Part shown: positions 21,301 to 31,852 of the stretch, one piece after another
Position numbering within the stretch: position 1 is the stretch's first letter
Layout: every line of letters starts with the position of its first letter
NCBI GenBank assembly: GCA_015146655.1
Contig: VKHL01000049.1
Span: 1 to 64,000 of the forward strand
DNA length: 64,000 nt
Direction of reading: 5' to 3'
Source of the DNA: Ochromonas danica
Lineage: Eukaryota > Sar > Chrysophyceae > Chromulinales > Chromulinaceae
Position numbers and translations under genes: made by a program
The notes under the pieces: generated by a model
The model's input: the letters and a program-made list of their open reading frames with translations, nothing else
What the model was told of the DNA's origin: nothing
Databases searched by the model: none

Positions 21301-23629
21301 CTTGCTACCCAACCCCTTCCGCTGGGAGGGAGTTGCAGCAGCAGGAGTAGGAGGAGGTGATCGCTGTGCTACCTACTACCGCAGAGTGAGAGACAGTGTG
21401 AGAGCTCTCACTACTACCTCTCCTCCTCCTCCTCCTGTTACTACTGATGACTACCTTGCTCAAGATGATGACTCTTTTTTGTGGAGAGCTGATCTGGGTA
21501 TTCACTCTTCTTACCCTTTTCACGGGGAGGAGCAGGAGGAGGAGGGGGTGGTGCAGGAGGAGGAGGAGGTCTATGACCCCGCCTACTACCTGCCCCTCAT
21601 CGTACACGCACTACAACGAGATGGCACACAGTCTTCGATCAAGGCATGGCTGAACAGCGGCATGGTATCCCTCGCCATCGCCTGCCTGGCCTCCTCCTGC
21701 TGCGCCATGCGCTACCTCGCCACAGCCGCACTAGAAGCCTTCTGGCGTCTACTACATAGCGAAGAGGTAGAGAGAGACAAGGCCTTCAAAGAGAGAATCC
21801 AAATCAAACTCCTCCTTGCCTTCCTTCGCAATGCTATCGACAGAACCTCCTCCTCCTCCACCACCACCTCCTCCTCCTCCTCCTCCTGGGATCCTCTCCT
21901 ACAGCCTCTACCTTGCACCACAGCTATCTTCTTAGCTCGTGCTGCTATGAACCTCATGTCTCCTCTACATCCTCTCTATGGCAAGACCAATCGCTACCTG
22001 ATCAACCGCAAGTACCTCGACTGCAAGGACGTGCCGCTGCTAGACCTCCTCCTCCTGCAGAGCGACAGCCTCGACGAGAAGGTACACCTGCTGCGTCTAC
22101 TACGCGATGGCCTACGCACTTCTGCTGACCACGTCAACCTCAGCCGCAAGCATGGCTACAACCTCCTCCTCCTCCTGCTACAGGTGCACTTGCATGATGT
22201 CGACTACCTGCGCTTCGGCCAGGCGCTATTAGACGTGATCGAAGCTGCGCTAGCAGTGCGTGCCTCGGCGACTTATTTGTTGGAGAAGACCTCACTGTTC
22301 TCTTGGCTGCTGAGTACTATGATGACCTTGCTACACGACCTCCTCCTCCTCCACCACCCTGCCTCCTCCTCCTCCTCCTCAGGGGTGGCGTGGAAGATTC
22401 AGTCAGCCCCTAACCTACTGCTCTACCTGCAGCGCCTCTGCCAACTGCTTCGCAAGGCGATGAGTGCGCTCTACCTCTTCGTGCTCTCTACGGGGCGGAG
22501 GCACTGCCGCGCTACCCTTCGCCAGGCCAAACACCTCCTGCTGCACACCCTCGCCTACCTCGGCAGAGAGAGAGACGCGGCGCTCGCCGTGCTACCCTCT
22601 GCCTTCTGCTCCTGCCTGCTCAACGCTCTGTGGGACTACCTCTTACTAGTGAGAGCTGTGCAGCAGCAGGAGCAGGAGGAGGAGGATAGACTGGTAGCAG
22701 GAGGAGGAGGAGGAATGGAGCAGGAGGAGGAGGAGGGCCTGGCTCTGGATGGCCGCCTAGTCTTCTCCTTCCTGCACTTCCTACTAGACAAGTTGAACTT
22801 GAAGAAGAAGGTTGAAGTAGGTAGCAGTGAAGTTGAAGTGAGGAAGTCTCTGGCAGTGCTGCTGCTAGTAGCACTACTACCCTCCTCCTCCTCCTGCTCC
22901 ACGCCGTGGATGAGTAGCGAAGAAGCTAACTACCTCTTCCGCCTTCTTCGCCATCATTCTTTCCTCTTCGCGATGGCGAGGCTGGGGCCCAAGGAGGGTA
23001 TCAAGAGGGAAGACAGCGCTACCACCCTCCTCCTCCTACCACCCACACCATCCTCCTCCTCCTCCTCCTACCCGCCCTCTGCTATAATGAGATTCGCCAA
23101 CAGCGTTCTCCTTCATCGATCTCTGCAGAGCAGCGGAGGAGGAGGAGGAGAGGTAGATGATGTCATTGATGATCTCTGGCAGCTCATGCCTCGGGTAGCG
23201 CAGGAGGAGCAGGAGGAGGAGGGTAGCAGCTGGTTCGCCTCAGCTCTGCGGACTGGAGAAGGTCTATCTTGCTTCTTCCTGGCAGCTCGTCAGGCAGTCG
23301 ATGTGCTCGGTCATGCTAGTAGATCGAGGGAGAAGCAGGAGGAGGAGGAGGTGGTAGTCTGGAGGCGTTGGCTAGACCGCATGGGCCGCGACTGCTCGAC
23401 CCCTTCGCCTCTCCTCAACCTCTTGACTCCCTCCTCTCCCTGCAGCAGGTCTATCGCTCTACCTCTACCTCTACCTCTACCTCTACCTCTTCCGTCACAG
23501 CTAGCAGTGGCTGTGCATGTGGTAGGGAAGAAGCGCCAGTCGTTTCTTCCTCTACCGCATTTGGTCAACAAGCGTCGCCGCCTGCGCCACCACCGCCACC
23601 ATAGCCCTCGACTAGCTCTTCAACACTAA
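15309..23629 (+). CDS. URB1: URB1/Npa1-like pre-60S ribosome assembly scaffold
   Basis: Two exons, 15309-16400 and 16790-23629 (GTAAGT/AG, phase 0), give about 2643 residues. The N-terminus fits the Npa1 domain (a W-F-P--EYD---C-TT-DCLSILIECL block and VRHSVLRLLLAVM). The C-terminal part has the URB1 signature region LDEKVHLLRLLRDGLRTS followed by YLLEKTSLFSWLL. In yeast, Npa1/Urb1 acts in the nucleolus on the earliest pre-60S particles with snoRNPs and helicases. The protein is longer than human URB1 (about 2270 residues) because of many inserts of poly-Ser, poly-Gly and Glu-rich sequence encoded by TCC, GGA and GAG runs. The large intron carries a TIR element. It is convergent with RPS18. 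Confidence 0.85.
16446..16658. mobile_element. MITE-like element with 17-bp terminal inverted repeats
   Basis: CACACCCCGCATGAGTC at 16446-16462 is mirrored, with one mismatch, by GACTCATGCGGTGTGTG at 16642-16658. The interior is full of GAGTC/GACTC palindromes (AP-1-like TGACTCA, TGAGTCA). It sits wholly inside the URB1 intron and has no coding capacity. A target-site duplication is not clear because a GT repeat overlaps the right end. Confidence 0.6.
16652..16679. repeat. (GT)14 microsatellite
   Basis: A perfect dinucleotide run in the URB1 intron, overlapping the right end of the MITE-like element. Confidence 0.95.
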
Positions 23630-24123
23630 CGAGGGCTAGACTAGACCTCTGACCTCTTCAACACTAATGAGGACTGTAACACTAACAATAACACTAACTA
23701 CATTAACACTATAATGAATAGCTAGACTACTACCAGACTAGCCTAGCTAGGTTGTAATTGACAGAGCTAGACTAGCTACAGTACTAGTCTAACATGCTAC
23801 AGTACTGACAATAACTTCATGTAGACTACCACCACATGTACACCTTCACAGTTTTGTAGTGTCTAAGTAAGTTATAGGTGTAGTAGACAAGGTAGACTAG
23901 TTCTAGTAATTGTTATAGTAGTAGTTCTAGTTCTAATTGTTGTTGTTATTGTAGAGTGATTAAATTAGAACCTGCAGGCGGGAAAGGCGACAACAAGACA
24001 AACAGTACAGTAGACTACTGTAGTTACTAGAGTAGACAGTGTAGTGTAGCCATGGTGTAGACATGTACTAGACTATCTGACAAGGTAGTGTAACGTAGTA
24101 TTGTTGTAGTAGTTGTCTTCAGT
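23630..24123. other. Intergenic between convergent URB1 and RPS18
   Basis: No gene was seen. The sequence is rich in CTAGACTAG/TAGACTAC words and probably holds both 3' UTRs. GGCGGGAAA at 23977-23985 resembles an E2F site but is not in a promoter position. Confidence 0.4.
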
Positions 24124-24757
24124 TTACTTGGCAGCGTTAGCTCCACCAGGCATGCCAGGAACCTTGCCCTTGCGGCCAGTAGTCTTGGTATGCTGACCAC
24201 GCACTCTGTGTCCCCAGAAGTGACGAATACCTCTGTGCACACGAATCTTCTTCATTCTCTCGATATCACCACGCACAGCACCGATCAAGCCGTTGATGAC
24301 CAACTGGGTAGTCTTGCCAGTCACGATGTCTCTCTGTCTGTTGACGAACCAGTCAGGCACCTTGAACTGCTTAGGGTTGTTGATAATGGCAACGAGCTTC
24401 TCAACCTCTTCGTTAGAGAGGGTACCAGCACGGCGATTGACATCAACTTCAGCCTTCTTGCAGATCAAGTTGGAGAAGCGCTTGCCAACACCGATGATCT
24501 TAGTCATGGCGAACATGGACTTGCGCTTGCCATCAATGTTAGTGTTAAGCACACGCAGAATGTGCTGGAACTCGTTAGTCATTTGTAAGCTCTGAGTGAG
24601 TGAGAGACAGACACAGACAGACACAGTCAGACAGTCAGTCAATTAGTCACAGTCAGTGAAATGGGTGAGAGAAGAAGAAGGGGAAAAAAAAGGAAAATAG
24701 AGCATGGCAGAGGGAAGAGATAGAGGAGAAGAGAAAGAGATAGGTAGGACTTACCAT
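24124..24757 (-). CDS. RPS18: 40S ribosomal protein S18 (uS13)
   Basis: The coding part of exon 1 is only the ATG (24757-24755), followed by GTAAGT. A 163-bp intron ends at CTCACTCAG, and exon 2 is 24591-24124. The spliced start reads [15 protein letters not shown], which matches the eukaryotic uS13 N-terminus ([14 protein letters not shown] in animals). The rest follows the family closely: [14 protein letters not shown]-like [14 protein letters not shown]-like [11 protein letters not shown], and the C-terminal [13 protein letters not shown] that contacts the subunit bridge. It is 156 residues long, against 152 in humans. The protein sits in the head of the small ribosomal subunit. It is divergent from the CIAO2B gene. 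Confidence 0.96.
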
Positions 24758-25008
24758 GGCTGCGTTTCTTTTATCCTCTCAAAGGAGCCAAGCAAGGTCT
24801 AATTTGTTGATTCATGGCCACAGCCACAGACAGCGCAAGCCCCACCACCACTATGCCTTGCTCGGATACTCGGGTATTCGGATACTCGGGTATTCGGATA
24901 CTCGATTTCGAACTTTCGATGCATGGAAAAGGGAAAAAGGAGGGGAAAAGTGGGTAAATCAGGTAAAACGCATAAAGCCAACCATGAGCTCATTTACTCC
25001 CAGACAAG
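24758..25008. promoter_or_regulatory. RPS18/CIAO2B divergent promoter with 16-bp tandem repeat
   Basis: A 251-bp spacer between the two start codons. CGGATACTCGGGTATT repeats at 24862-24877 and 24878-24893, with a partial third copy to 24904, followed by a TCGATTTCGAACTTTCGA stretch. It may be a regulatory array or simple expansion. Confidence 0.55.
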
Positions 25009-25518
25009 ATGGCGACACTCAATGCCAATCCGATTATCCATGAAGTCCTTTCTTCTTTAGAACCCAAGCCTCTTGATGATGACTGGGATGCCCAAGATGA
25101 TGATGATGATGATGAAGAGGATGAGCAGCAGCAAGGCAGTAGTCGAGATCCCTTCACTTCTGCAGAAGTCTTCTCCATGCTACGCACTATCAATGACCCA
25201 GAACACCCACTCACTCTCGAACAGCTCAGTGTAGTTACCTTAGAGAATATAGTGGTAGATGATGAGAAGAACGACATCGAGGTGCTGTACACACCCACAA
25301 TCCCTCACTGTTCCATGGCCACACTCATCGGACTCTGCCTCCGTGTGAAACTCTTACGTTGCCTGCCATCACGCTTCAAGGTCACTGTGAAGATTTCTCC
25401 TGGCTCTCATCAGACTGAAGAGGCTATTAATAAGCAGCTAGCAGACAAGGAACGTGTGGCTGCGGCGTTGGAGAATGGCCACCTGTCTGACCTCGTCAAC
25501 AAGTGCCTTTCCTCCTAA
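25009..25518 (+). CDS. CIAO2B: Cytosolic iron-sulfur assembly targeting factor CIAO2B/MIP18
   Basis: The single exon encodes 169 residues. After an acidic low-complexity N-terminus comes the MIP18/DUF59 core: [11 protein letters not shown], then [16 protein letters not shown] with the conserved reactive Cys, [13 protein letters not shown], and the near-invariant tail [16 protein letters not shown]. In other eukaryotes the protein works with CIAO1 and MMS19 in the CIA targeting complex, which hands Fe-S clusters to DNA polymerases, helicases and other cytosolic or nuclear proteins. Length matches the family (about 160). The ATG at 25009 is the natural start. CIAO2A is a close paralogue, but this tail fits CIAO2B better. 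Confidence 0.95.
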   Translation: MATLNANPIIHEVLSSLEPKPLDDDWDAQDDDDDDEEDEQQQGSSRDPFTSAEVFSMLRTINDPEHPLTLEQLSVVTLENIVVDDEKNDIEVLYTPTIPHCSMATLIGLCLRVKLLRCLPSRFKVTVKISPGSHQTEEAINKQLADKERVAAALENGHLSDLVNKCLSS

Positions 25519-25581
25519 CCCCCCCTACCCCACTACCTCATCCCACTTGTTATATACAGTAATGTACATAGACCTACTAAG

Positions 25582-26700
25582 TTAACGACAGTCAACACCT
25601 AACCCTCCTCCTCCTCCTACACCATCACCACCAAACTTTCTCATGAGAGAGAGGATTCTGTTCTCCTTGGCTAGCAGCTTGGCCACGTCAATGCTGCCAT
25701 TGGGACCAGACACATCTTCTCCTCTTCCTCCTCCTCCACCAACGCCTGTTGGCCCCCTAGCAGCTGCTTTCAACGCTTCCATCTGCTTGACTCGCTCGAT
25801 CTCCTTCTGGATCTGCTCGTTCAGACCTGCACTAGAGGTGTACTGGTGGCTAAAGACCTTGGCTCTCTTCTCTCTCCCGCCCTCACCCATCCAGCTCACT
25901 TGGAAGTCTGTGGATGACTCGAAGTAGTCCACGGCCTGTCTAGCCGCTGCCTCGCAGTCGAAGGTGATGACCGCTGACGTTCCCTTTGAGGCATGCAAGC
26001 TAACCTGCTCTATGGTACCAAAGCGTTTGAGAAGGAAGTATAGTGAGTCTTCACTCTGAGACTCGCCACTTCTCTTCCATTTGAACTTGATCTGCCTCAC
26101 TCTCTGCTCTTCACTGCTACCACTACTAGCCGTTGGGTAGGAGGAGGAAGAGGAAGAAGCGGTAGCGGCTGCTGCGGCGGCTTGTTTGGCAGCGCGACGC
26201 TCTTCTTCAGCTTCCTCCTGTGCTAATCTCTCTCGCAGTGAATCATTCTCTCGTCGCATTTGTTCCATGACTTTGGTCTGCTTGCGTAGCTCATGGCGGA
26301 GCACTTCCTCGGGGTCACTGACTGCCTTACCCTGCTGTTGATGATGATGATGATGGTGTCTTCGTTCTTGCTCTTGTTGAAGTCGACTGTCTAGTTGTTG
26401 ACGAAATCGTTTCCGTTGGTCATCCATTCCTCTCCAACGGCTCTCTTCGTAATCCTTACGCTTCTTTGACTGTGTATAGTAGTCATCAATCACCTTCTTC
26501 TTACTATCATCTGTCAGGATATCCTTAGCCTTCTGAATTAACAGAAACTTGGCAGGAGCCTCGGGGTCAGAGGTTTTGTCTGGATGATGTTTCGCTGACA
26601 GCTTTCGTGCTGCTTTTTCGATGAGTTCTTTAGAGGTTCCAGGCTCACAACCAAGGATACCATACCAATCATGTTGAAATTCTTCTTTAGATTTGTCCAT
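25582..26700 (-). CDS. DNAJC17: DNAJC17-like J-domain protein with RRM
   Basis: The single minus-strand exon encodes 372 residues from the ATG at 26700. The J-domain (DWYGILGCEPGTSKELIEKA, then the HPD motif in SAKHHPDKTSDP) is followed by a charged coiled coil with a His tract, then a compact RRM-like fold (DSLYFLLKRFGTIEQVSL, then SAVITFDCEAAARQAVDYF). This order of J-domain, coiled coil and RRM is characteristic of DNAJC17/Cwf23, a spliceosome-associated HSP40. It is convergent with CIAO2B (63 bp apart) and divergent from UTP14. Confidence 0.88.
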   Translation of the reverse strand: MDKSKEEFQHDWYGILGCEPGTSKELIEKAARKLSAKHHPDKTSDPEAPAKFLLIQKAKDILTDDSKKKVIDDYYTQSKKRKDYEESRWRGMDDQRKRFRQQLDSRLQQEQERRHHHHHHQQQGKAVSDPEEVLRHELRKQTKVMEQMRRENDSLRERLAQEEAEEERRAAKQAAAAAATASSSSSSYPTASSGSSEEQRVRQIKFKWKRSGESQSEDSLYFLLKRFGTIEQVSLHASKGTSAVITFDCEAAARQAVDYFESSTDFQVSWMGEGGREKRAKVFSHQYTSSAGLNEQIQKEIERVKQMEALKAAARGPTGVGGGGGRGEDVSGPNGSIDVAKLLAKENRILSLMRKFGGDGVGGGGGLGVDCR

Positions 26701-26796
26701 TTTATGTATGATGTCACCCTCCAAGTCCTTTTGATGTCATGCAGAGAGAGAGACAGAAAGAGTGTCTATTATAGCCTGCGCGGGAATAGTAACGCC

Positions 26797-26977
26797 ATCG
26801 CCAGACACTCAGATCTGGATATTATTGCTTGCACGGGAAGCCAGAGCTCCAGACCAGATACTCAGATCTGGATGTTATTGCTTGCACGGGAAGCTAGAGC
26901 TCCAGACCAGATGCTCAAATCTGGGTATTATTGTTGGCGCAGGAAAGGTAGCGCCAGATACTCAGATCTGGGTATTT
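26797..26977. repeat. 53-bp tandem repeat, about 3.5 copies, in a divergent promoter
   Basis: The word CTCAGATCTGG starts at 26808 and 26861, a variant (CTCAAATCTGG) at 26914, and again at 26961, giving periods of 53, 53 and 47 bp. Each copy also carries TTATTG followed by a GC-CGGGAAG-like stretch. The array lies between the DNAJC17 and UTP14 starts. Confidence 0.85.
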
Positions 26978-27058
26978 GGCTCTGTGCCGCAGGCTTTGGT
27001 TGGTTGCTGCAGTGCCTGTAGCCTTGAAGAGAACAAGTCAGACAACAACCACTAGACT

Positions 27059-29472
27059 ATGGTAAGTCACTCCCTCCCTCCCCTTCTGCACCTCTCTGAC
27101 TCACTCTCACTCTATCTCTCAGGGGAGAAAGCTGCGACAGTCCAAAGCTGCTGCCTCTGCCTCTGCCTCTGTCTCTACACAGGCAGCAGGCAAGAAGCGC
27201 AAGGCAGATGATGATGAGAGTATTGATGACAGCGGGTCTGAGATAGGCTGGAACAGTGATGAAGACCAAGGCTTTGGTGAGGCTGAGGATGACTATGACG
27301 AGGAGGAGGAGGAGGAGGGCATGCTACTGTCTGACCTGCTCGAGCTCAACCAGAAGAAAGCCATCGCTAAGGCTCAGGCTAAGGAGAAGAAGAGTGACAA
27401 GAAGAAGAAGTCCATCTCCTTCGCCCAGGAGGATGAAGAGGAGGAGGAGGAGGAGGAGTCTCAGAGTGAGATGAGTGAGGAGGAGGAGGAGGAGGAAGGT
27501 AGCGATGACGAGGATGAAGACATTGAAGATGATGATGACGACGTTGAAGATGACGAGGAAGAAGGAGAAGAAGGGTTCGATGGAGAGGATGACTTCGAGG
27601 ACGCCTCTCTGGAGGAGGAGGAGGAAGAAGAGAAGCACAGCAAGCTGCTAGCCTCCATTGCTAAGAAGCTCTCTGCTACATCTACTACTACCTCAGGAGG
27701 AGGAGCAGGAGGGATGCATGCTAGCTTCGCAGGCCGTGCCGAGTCCTCCTCCTACACCACCTCCTCCTCCTCCTCTGATGGACAGCAGCTAGCTCTCTCT
27801 ACCCTCATGGATGCGATCGAAGATACTCGTGGTATCCAAGCAGTCAAAGCTCAACTTGCTTCTCTAAGCAATGCTAAAGCTGCTCCAGTCTATCTTGACA
27901 AGGTGACCGCTAACCGTCTAGAACGCCAGACTGTCTATTCTGGCAAGACCGAGGAGGTGACAGAGAGGTGGCAAGAGGTAGTGCTAACCAATCGCTCGTT
28001 ACCTCATCTAGATCTTGCTCAAGATAAGAAATACCTTCCAACCTATCGATCTCTGGTGAGAAAGTTCTCTCCAAGGTCTGACTTTGAGAAAGAGATTCAT
28101 ATGACAGTTCTCTCTCATAAAGCGGATGATGAAGGGGTACTACAAGCTGAAGCTGAGGCACTAGCAGCAGCAGGAGGAGGAGGACTGTCTGCTGAGGATA
28201 TCCAACAGAAGCAAGCTGATCTAGCTCGTATTAACAAGTTCATGTTCTATGAGCAGATGAAGAGACATCGTATTAATAAGATCAAAAGCAAAGCTTATCG
28301 TGCTTTAAGAAGAAGAGAACGTAAACGTGCTGCTAGTAAGACTGGTACAGCAGGAGGTGGAGGAGGAGGTGGTGAGGGGGAGGAGGAGGAGGAGGAGGAA
28401 GTGGATATCAATGATCTCGACCAGGAAGAAGCGGATGCCTTGAGAGAGAAGAATGCTTATCGTCGTATTAAAGAGCGCATGGATCTCAAGCATAAGAATA
28501 CTTCTAAATGGGCTCGTATGGCTTTGTCATTTGGTCATACTAATACCTCTTTGAAAGAAGCCTACCATCAATCAGTTAGACTAGGACATGAGCTAACAGA
28601 GAAGATGCATGCTCCCATCTCTCGTGATGATGAAGAGGAGGAGGTGGAGGACTATGATGATCATCATGCAGGAGGTGGTGGAGGAGCAGGAGGAGGAGGG
28701 GATAGTATCTCCCAGTTGGTAGAAGCAGATGTCCAAGCTTATCTCACTGCCTTAGAAGCTGAAGGACAAGAACAACAACAGCATGGTAGTGATGGTACAG
28801 CACAGCCTACAGGGAAGTTCTCGAAGCTATTTGCGATGGACTTCATGCAACGTGCAGCAGAGAAACAACGTCAACAATCTCGTGAAGAAGCTCAGCAGTT
28901 GTTGAAAGAGATCAGACGTATGGAACAAGAACAAGATGAAGGAGATGAAGGTAGTAGTGATGATGGCGAAGGAGGAGCAGGAGGAGGAGGAGGTAAGTCT
29001 GTGTTATCACCTCAAGAGCTAGCTGAGAAAGAACGTCAACGTCGAGAAGCAGTTGATGAGATGGCCAAGAGATTGACTTCTTCGGGAATGCGTATACAAC
29101 GTAACCAACCTGTAGTACAGCAGATCTCTTCTACCCCTGCTCCTCCTGCTGCTGCTGCTGCTACCATAGAGGAGTCAAATGGTGTCAATCCATGGCTTCA
29201 ACAGGTTCAATCTGGTGGACGATCTGAGCAGTCCAAGAAGAAGAAAGGAGGAGTTGCTGTTACTGTACCTCTTCCTTCCTTGGCTACTACTACTACTACC
29301 ACCACCTCCTCCTTCGCAGGTGGCATGGTGAGTGCTACCACTGCTACTACTACTGATGGTATTGGCAGTGGTAGTAAGAAGCAGAAGGGAAAGAAGAGTG
29401 AGAATGAGAGTAGTCACCACCCAGCCACCACCTCTTCCTCTACCTCTGTCATCAAAGAGCAGGTAGCTGACG

Positions 29473-29514
<42 letters not shown>

Positions 29515-30137
29515 CAAAAGCCAACAGCAACAAGTCTCAGTCGCAGTCATTGTCTCAGAAGTCCCAAGCAGAACTAGTCGCTGTTGCCTTTGCAGGTCCA
29601 GATCTTACAGCAGACTTTGCTACAAGCAAACAACAACAAATTGATGATGAGCTTGGATTGAAACAAAAGCAATTACAAATTGAGAAAGATTTGAAAGCAG
29701 GATGGGGTGATTGGGCGGGACCTGGTGCTGGGGGGATGCAAATTAGTCCTCGTCTCTTACAAAAGCGTGAAAAAGCGATTTTAAAAGTCCAAAAAGAGAA
29801 TGAGTGTAAACGTATGGATCGTAAAGATTACAAGAAACAACAAGTTATTCTATCTGAAAGACGTTCAAAATCAGCTGCTAAATATAAGTTAGCTGAAGTT
29901 CCTTATCCATTTACATCACGTGAAGAATATGAACGATCTTTACAGATGCCAGTGGGTGAGGAATGGAATGCCATGCCTGTAGTGAGTAAGATGACGTTAC
30001 CTGAGGTCAAGACTCGTGCTGGACGAATTATTGAGCCTATTCAATTGGTGAAGCAAAAGCAGTCGTCTAGTCAGAAGCAAGGGACTATCTCTAATACCCA
30101 GAACAAGAACAACAAGAAGAAGCCTCGTCTAGCTTAA
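27059..30137 (+). CDS. UTP14: UTP14, small-subunit processome component
   Basis: The coding part of exon 1 is just the ATG at 27059-27061, followed by GTAAGT. A 61-bp intron ends in CTCAG, and exon 2 runs from 27123 to 30137, giving 1005 residues. Matches to Utp14 include APVYLDKVTANRLERQTVY, the SLVRKFSP segment, INKIKSKAYRALRRRERKR, RMDLKHKNTSKWARM, and the C-terminal block PYPFTSREEYERSLQMPVG with GRIIEPI. Utp14 works in the nucleolar 90S pre-ribosome and activates the helicase Dhr1. Acidic, poly-Gly and poly-Gln inserts (GAG, GGA and CAA runs) lengthen the protein. Internal ATGs exist, but starting there would lose a plausible basic/acidic N-terminus. Confidence 0.92.
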
Positions 30138-30653
30138 GACCACCTCCTCCTCTTCCTCCTCCTCCTCCTCCTCCACCACAACTACCACTACCAGCATCAC
30201 ATCAGGCAGGTGGGATAATACAATTACAGTAATAGTAGGAATCATACCCAGGCCCCCCTCGGGCACACAATCGCTTAATAGGGAGGGGTTGTATATATAT
30301 AATTTAATTAATTAACTGACTGAGTGACTAAGCTAACTTAACTAACCTAACTAACTAGCTGACTTGCATCGGAAACATGTAATCAGCAACCCTCTAACCT
30401 CTAATCAACAAAAGCACTCTTTCCAGTCGAAACAGGTTGGTTGTGTCTTTTCGTTTTGTGCTTCAGCTAGAACGGACTTTTGGGTGAAATCGGACTTTTG
30501 TGTTTTGCACTGGAAGTTGGGATTGCGCGGGGCACTCTGGACTAAACCCACCCACCAAGCAAGCCAGACCTCCAAAGCTTCAGATTCCCAGCAGGGACAA
30601 CGGCTGGAATTCGAAATCATGCACTCCATTACTCCATCAAAAAGCGAAAAAAG
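30138..30653. other. Intergenic, UTP14 3' flank and SPC24 promoter
   Basis: No gene was seen. It begins with a CTC-rich run, then an AT-rich stretch near 30290-30310. The last part should be the SPC24 promoter. Confidence 0.4.
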
Positions 30654-31448
30654 ATGTCAGAGTGGAATGAAACCAAGCAGATTTTGCAAGAGTTAGAACA
30701 CTTGTTTAGTCGCGAAGATGATGTCAAGGATATTTTAGATATCAAGAAGATGGAGCACGAGATCGAAGCACACAGTGCCACACAAAGACAAGAAGCTAAA
30801 GACATTATCAAAGGTCAGCTCCCTCTTCTGTCACATCCCCAATCAAACTTCTCTTAGATTCTTTCTACTGTACAGTAATGACAGGGGCAGTGACCAAGAA
30901 AGAGGTGGAGATCACCGCCCCCACACAGGTACTAACTACTAACAACCCTTCCCTTACCCTTCTTTATCATACGAATCTACCTACCTCATTGATTAGGCTG
31001 AGCATGCTGCTGCCTTAAGAAAGCTGTCTGACAAGGAGAATATCGTGGCGCAGTCTGAGCAGCTCAAGCAAACTTTAGTACAAAAGAAAGACAAGATTGC
31101 CAAGGCACAAAACAATGCCGCCGCTTTATTAGAGCGTGCAAATGAATACACACTCAGTGCTACCATGGCTGACTCTCGCACAGCTTACGCCATCTCTCTC
31201 TACAGCAAGATCTCCAACATCACATGGAATTACAATGCCCTGCCTAACCATCTCTCTGGATGTAAGCCTTTCCTTATCAGTTCACTCTACCACCTCATTT
31301 AACTTGTGCTTTCCTCTTTCTACACGCAGGGATTAGCAATGAAAGTAAGAAAGAGATGATCCCCTTCGACATTGACATGCGCGTCACTTCTTCCCCTTTT
31401 GATGTGGCCAATGAACTGTGGGACCTCATTGGACAGACCTTAGTTTGA
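30654..31448 (+). CDS. SPC24: SPC24-like kinetochore protein (Ndc80 complex)
   Basis: Four exons (30654-30813, 30876-30928, 30997-31261, 31330-31448) with GT-AG borders and matching phases give 198 residues, close to human SPC24 (197). The N-terminal two thirds is a coiled coil (for example LSDKENIVAQSEQLKQTL). The C-terminal globular domain reads LYSKISNITWNYNALPNHL, then PFDIDMR, FDVANELWDLIGQ, the pattern of the Spc24 RWD fold. In the family, Spc24 pairs with Spc25 and joins the Ndc80-Nuf2 rod to the inner kinetochore. SPC24 is fast-evolving, so the assignment rests on fold-level signatures and length. Confidence 0.75.
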
Positions 31449-31531
31449 AAGGTTTATAGGATTAAGAGTGAATCTTATTGTTGTAGTGTTAAGTGTATAT
31501 TGTAAGTAAGTCTAATTATCAATGAAAGTTG

Positions 31532-31788
31532 CTTCTTTCGTAGAGACCTCGAAGGTGACATTCTCTCCCCTCACAGAGGCTGATCTCACTGCCTACATCG
31601 CTTCGGGCGAAGGACGAGACAAGGCAGGCAGCTACGGCATTCAGGGTCTGGGTGGACAGATGGTAGAGAGCATTGAAGGCTGTTACTTCAATATCATGGG
31701 ACTGCCCATCAACTCCCTCTCTAAGCATTTGTCTGAATTGTTGGCTGCTGTCGAGAGTAATGAGCAAGAGAACAACGAGCTTTAGCAA
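31532..31788 (+). pseudogene. 3' fragment of the Maf gene (duplicate)
   Basis: This stretch encodes only the last 85 or so residues of the Maf protein (TSKVTFSPLTEADLTAYIAS onward to the stop). It appears identical to the end of the full gene at 34879-35715, in the opposite orientation. It lacks the N-terminal signature and a promoter and is a duplication fragment, tail-to-tail with the acetyltransferase copy at 31853. Confidence 0.85.
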
Positions 31789-31852
31789 CAGAAAGCAAAC
31801 GACAAGTAGTGTGATTTATCGTGTAAATAAGAGTCCATGATGATCTATTAAT

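Noticed and set aside
16796-23629. Many antisense open frames of 60-180 codons across URB1
   Set aside because: They are low-complexity shadows (Ser, Glu, Pro runs) of the purine-triplet composition of the sense gene, with no conserved motif.
23978-23985. E2F-like GCGGGAAA as a promoter element
   Set aside because: It lies between two convergent gene ends, so a promoter role is unlikely; an 8-mer of this kind can occur by chance.
24862-24904. CRISPR-like array
   Set aside because: The repeats are directly adjacent with no spacers and the genome is eukaryotic.
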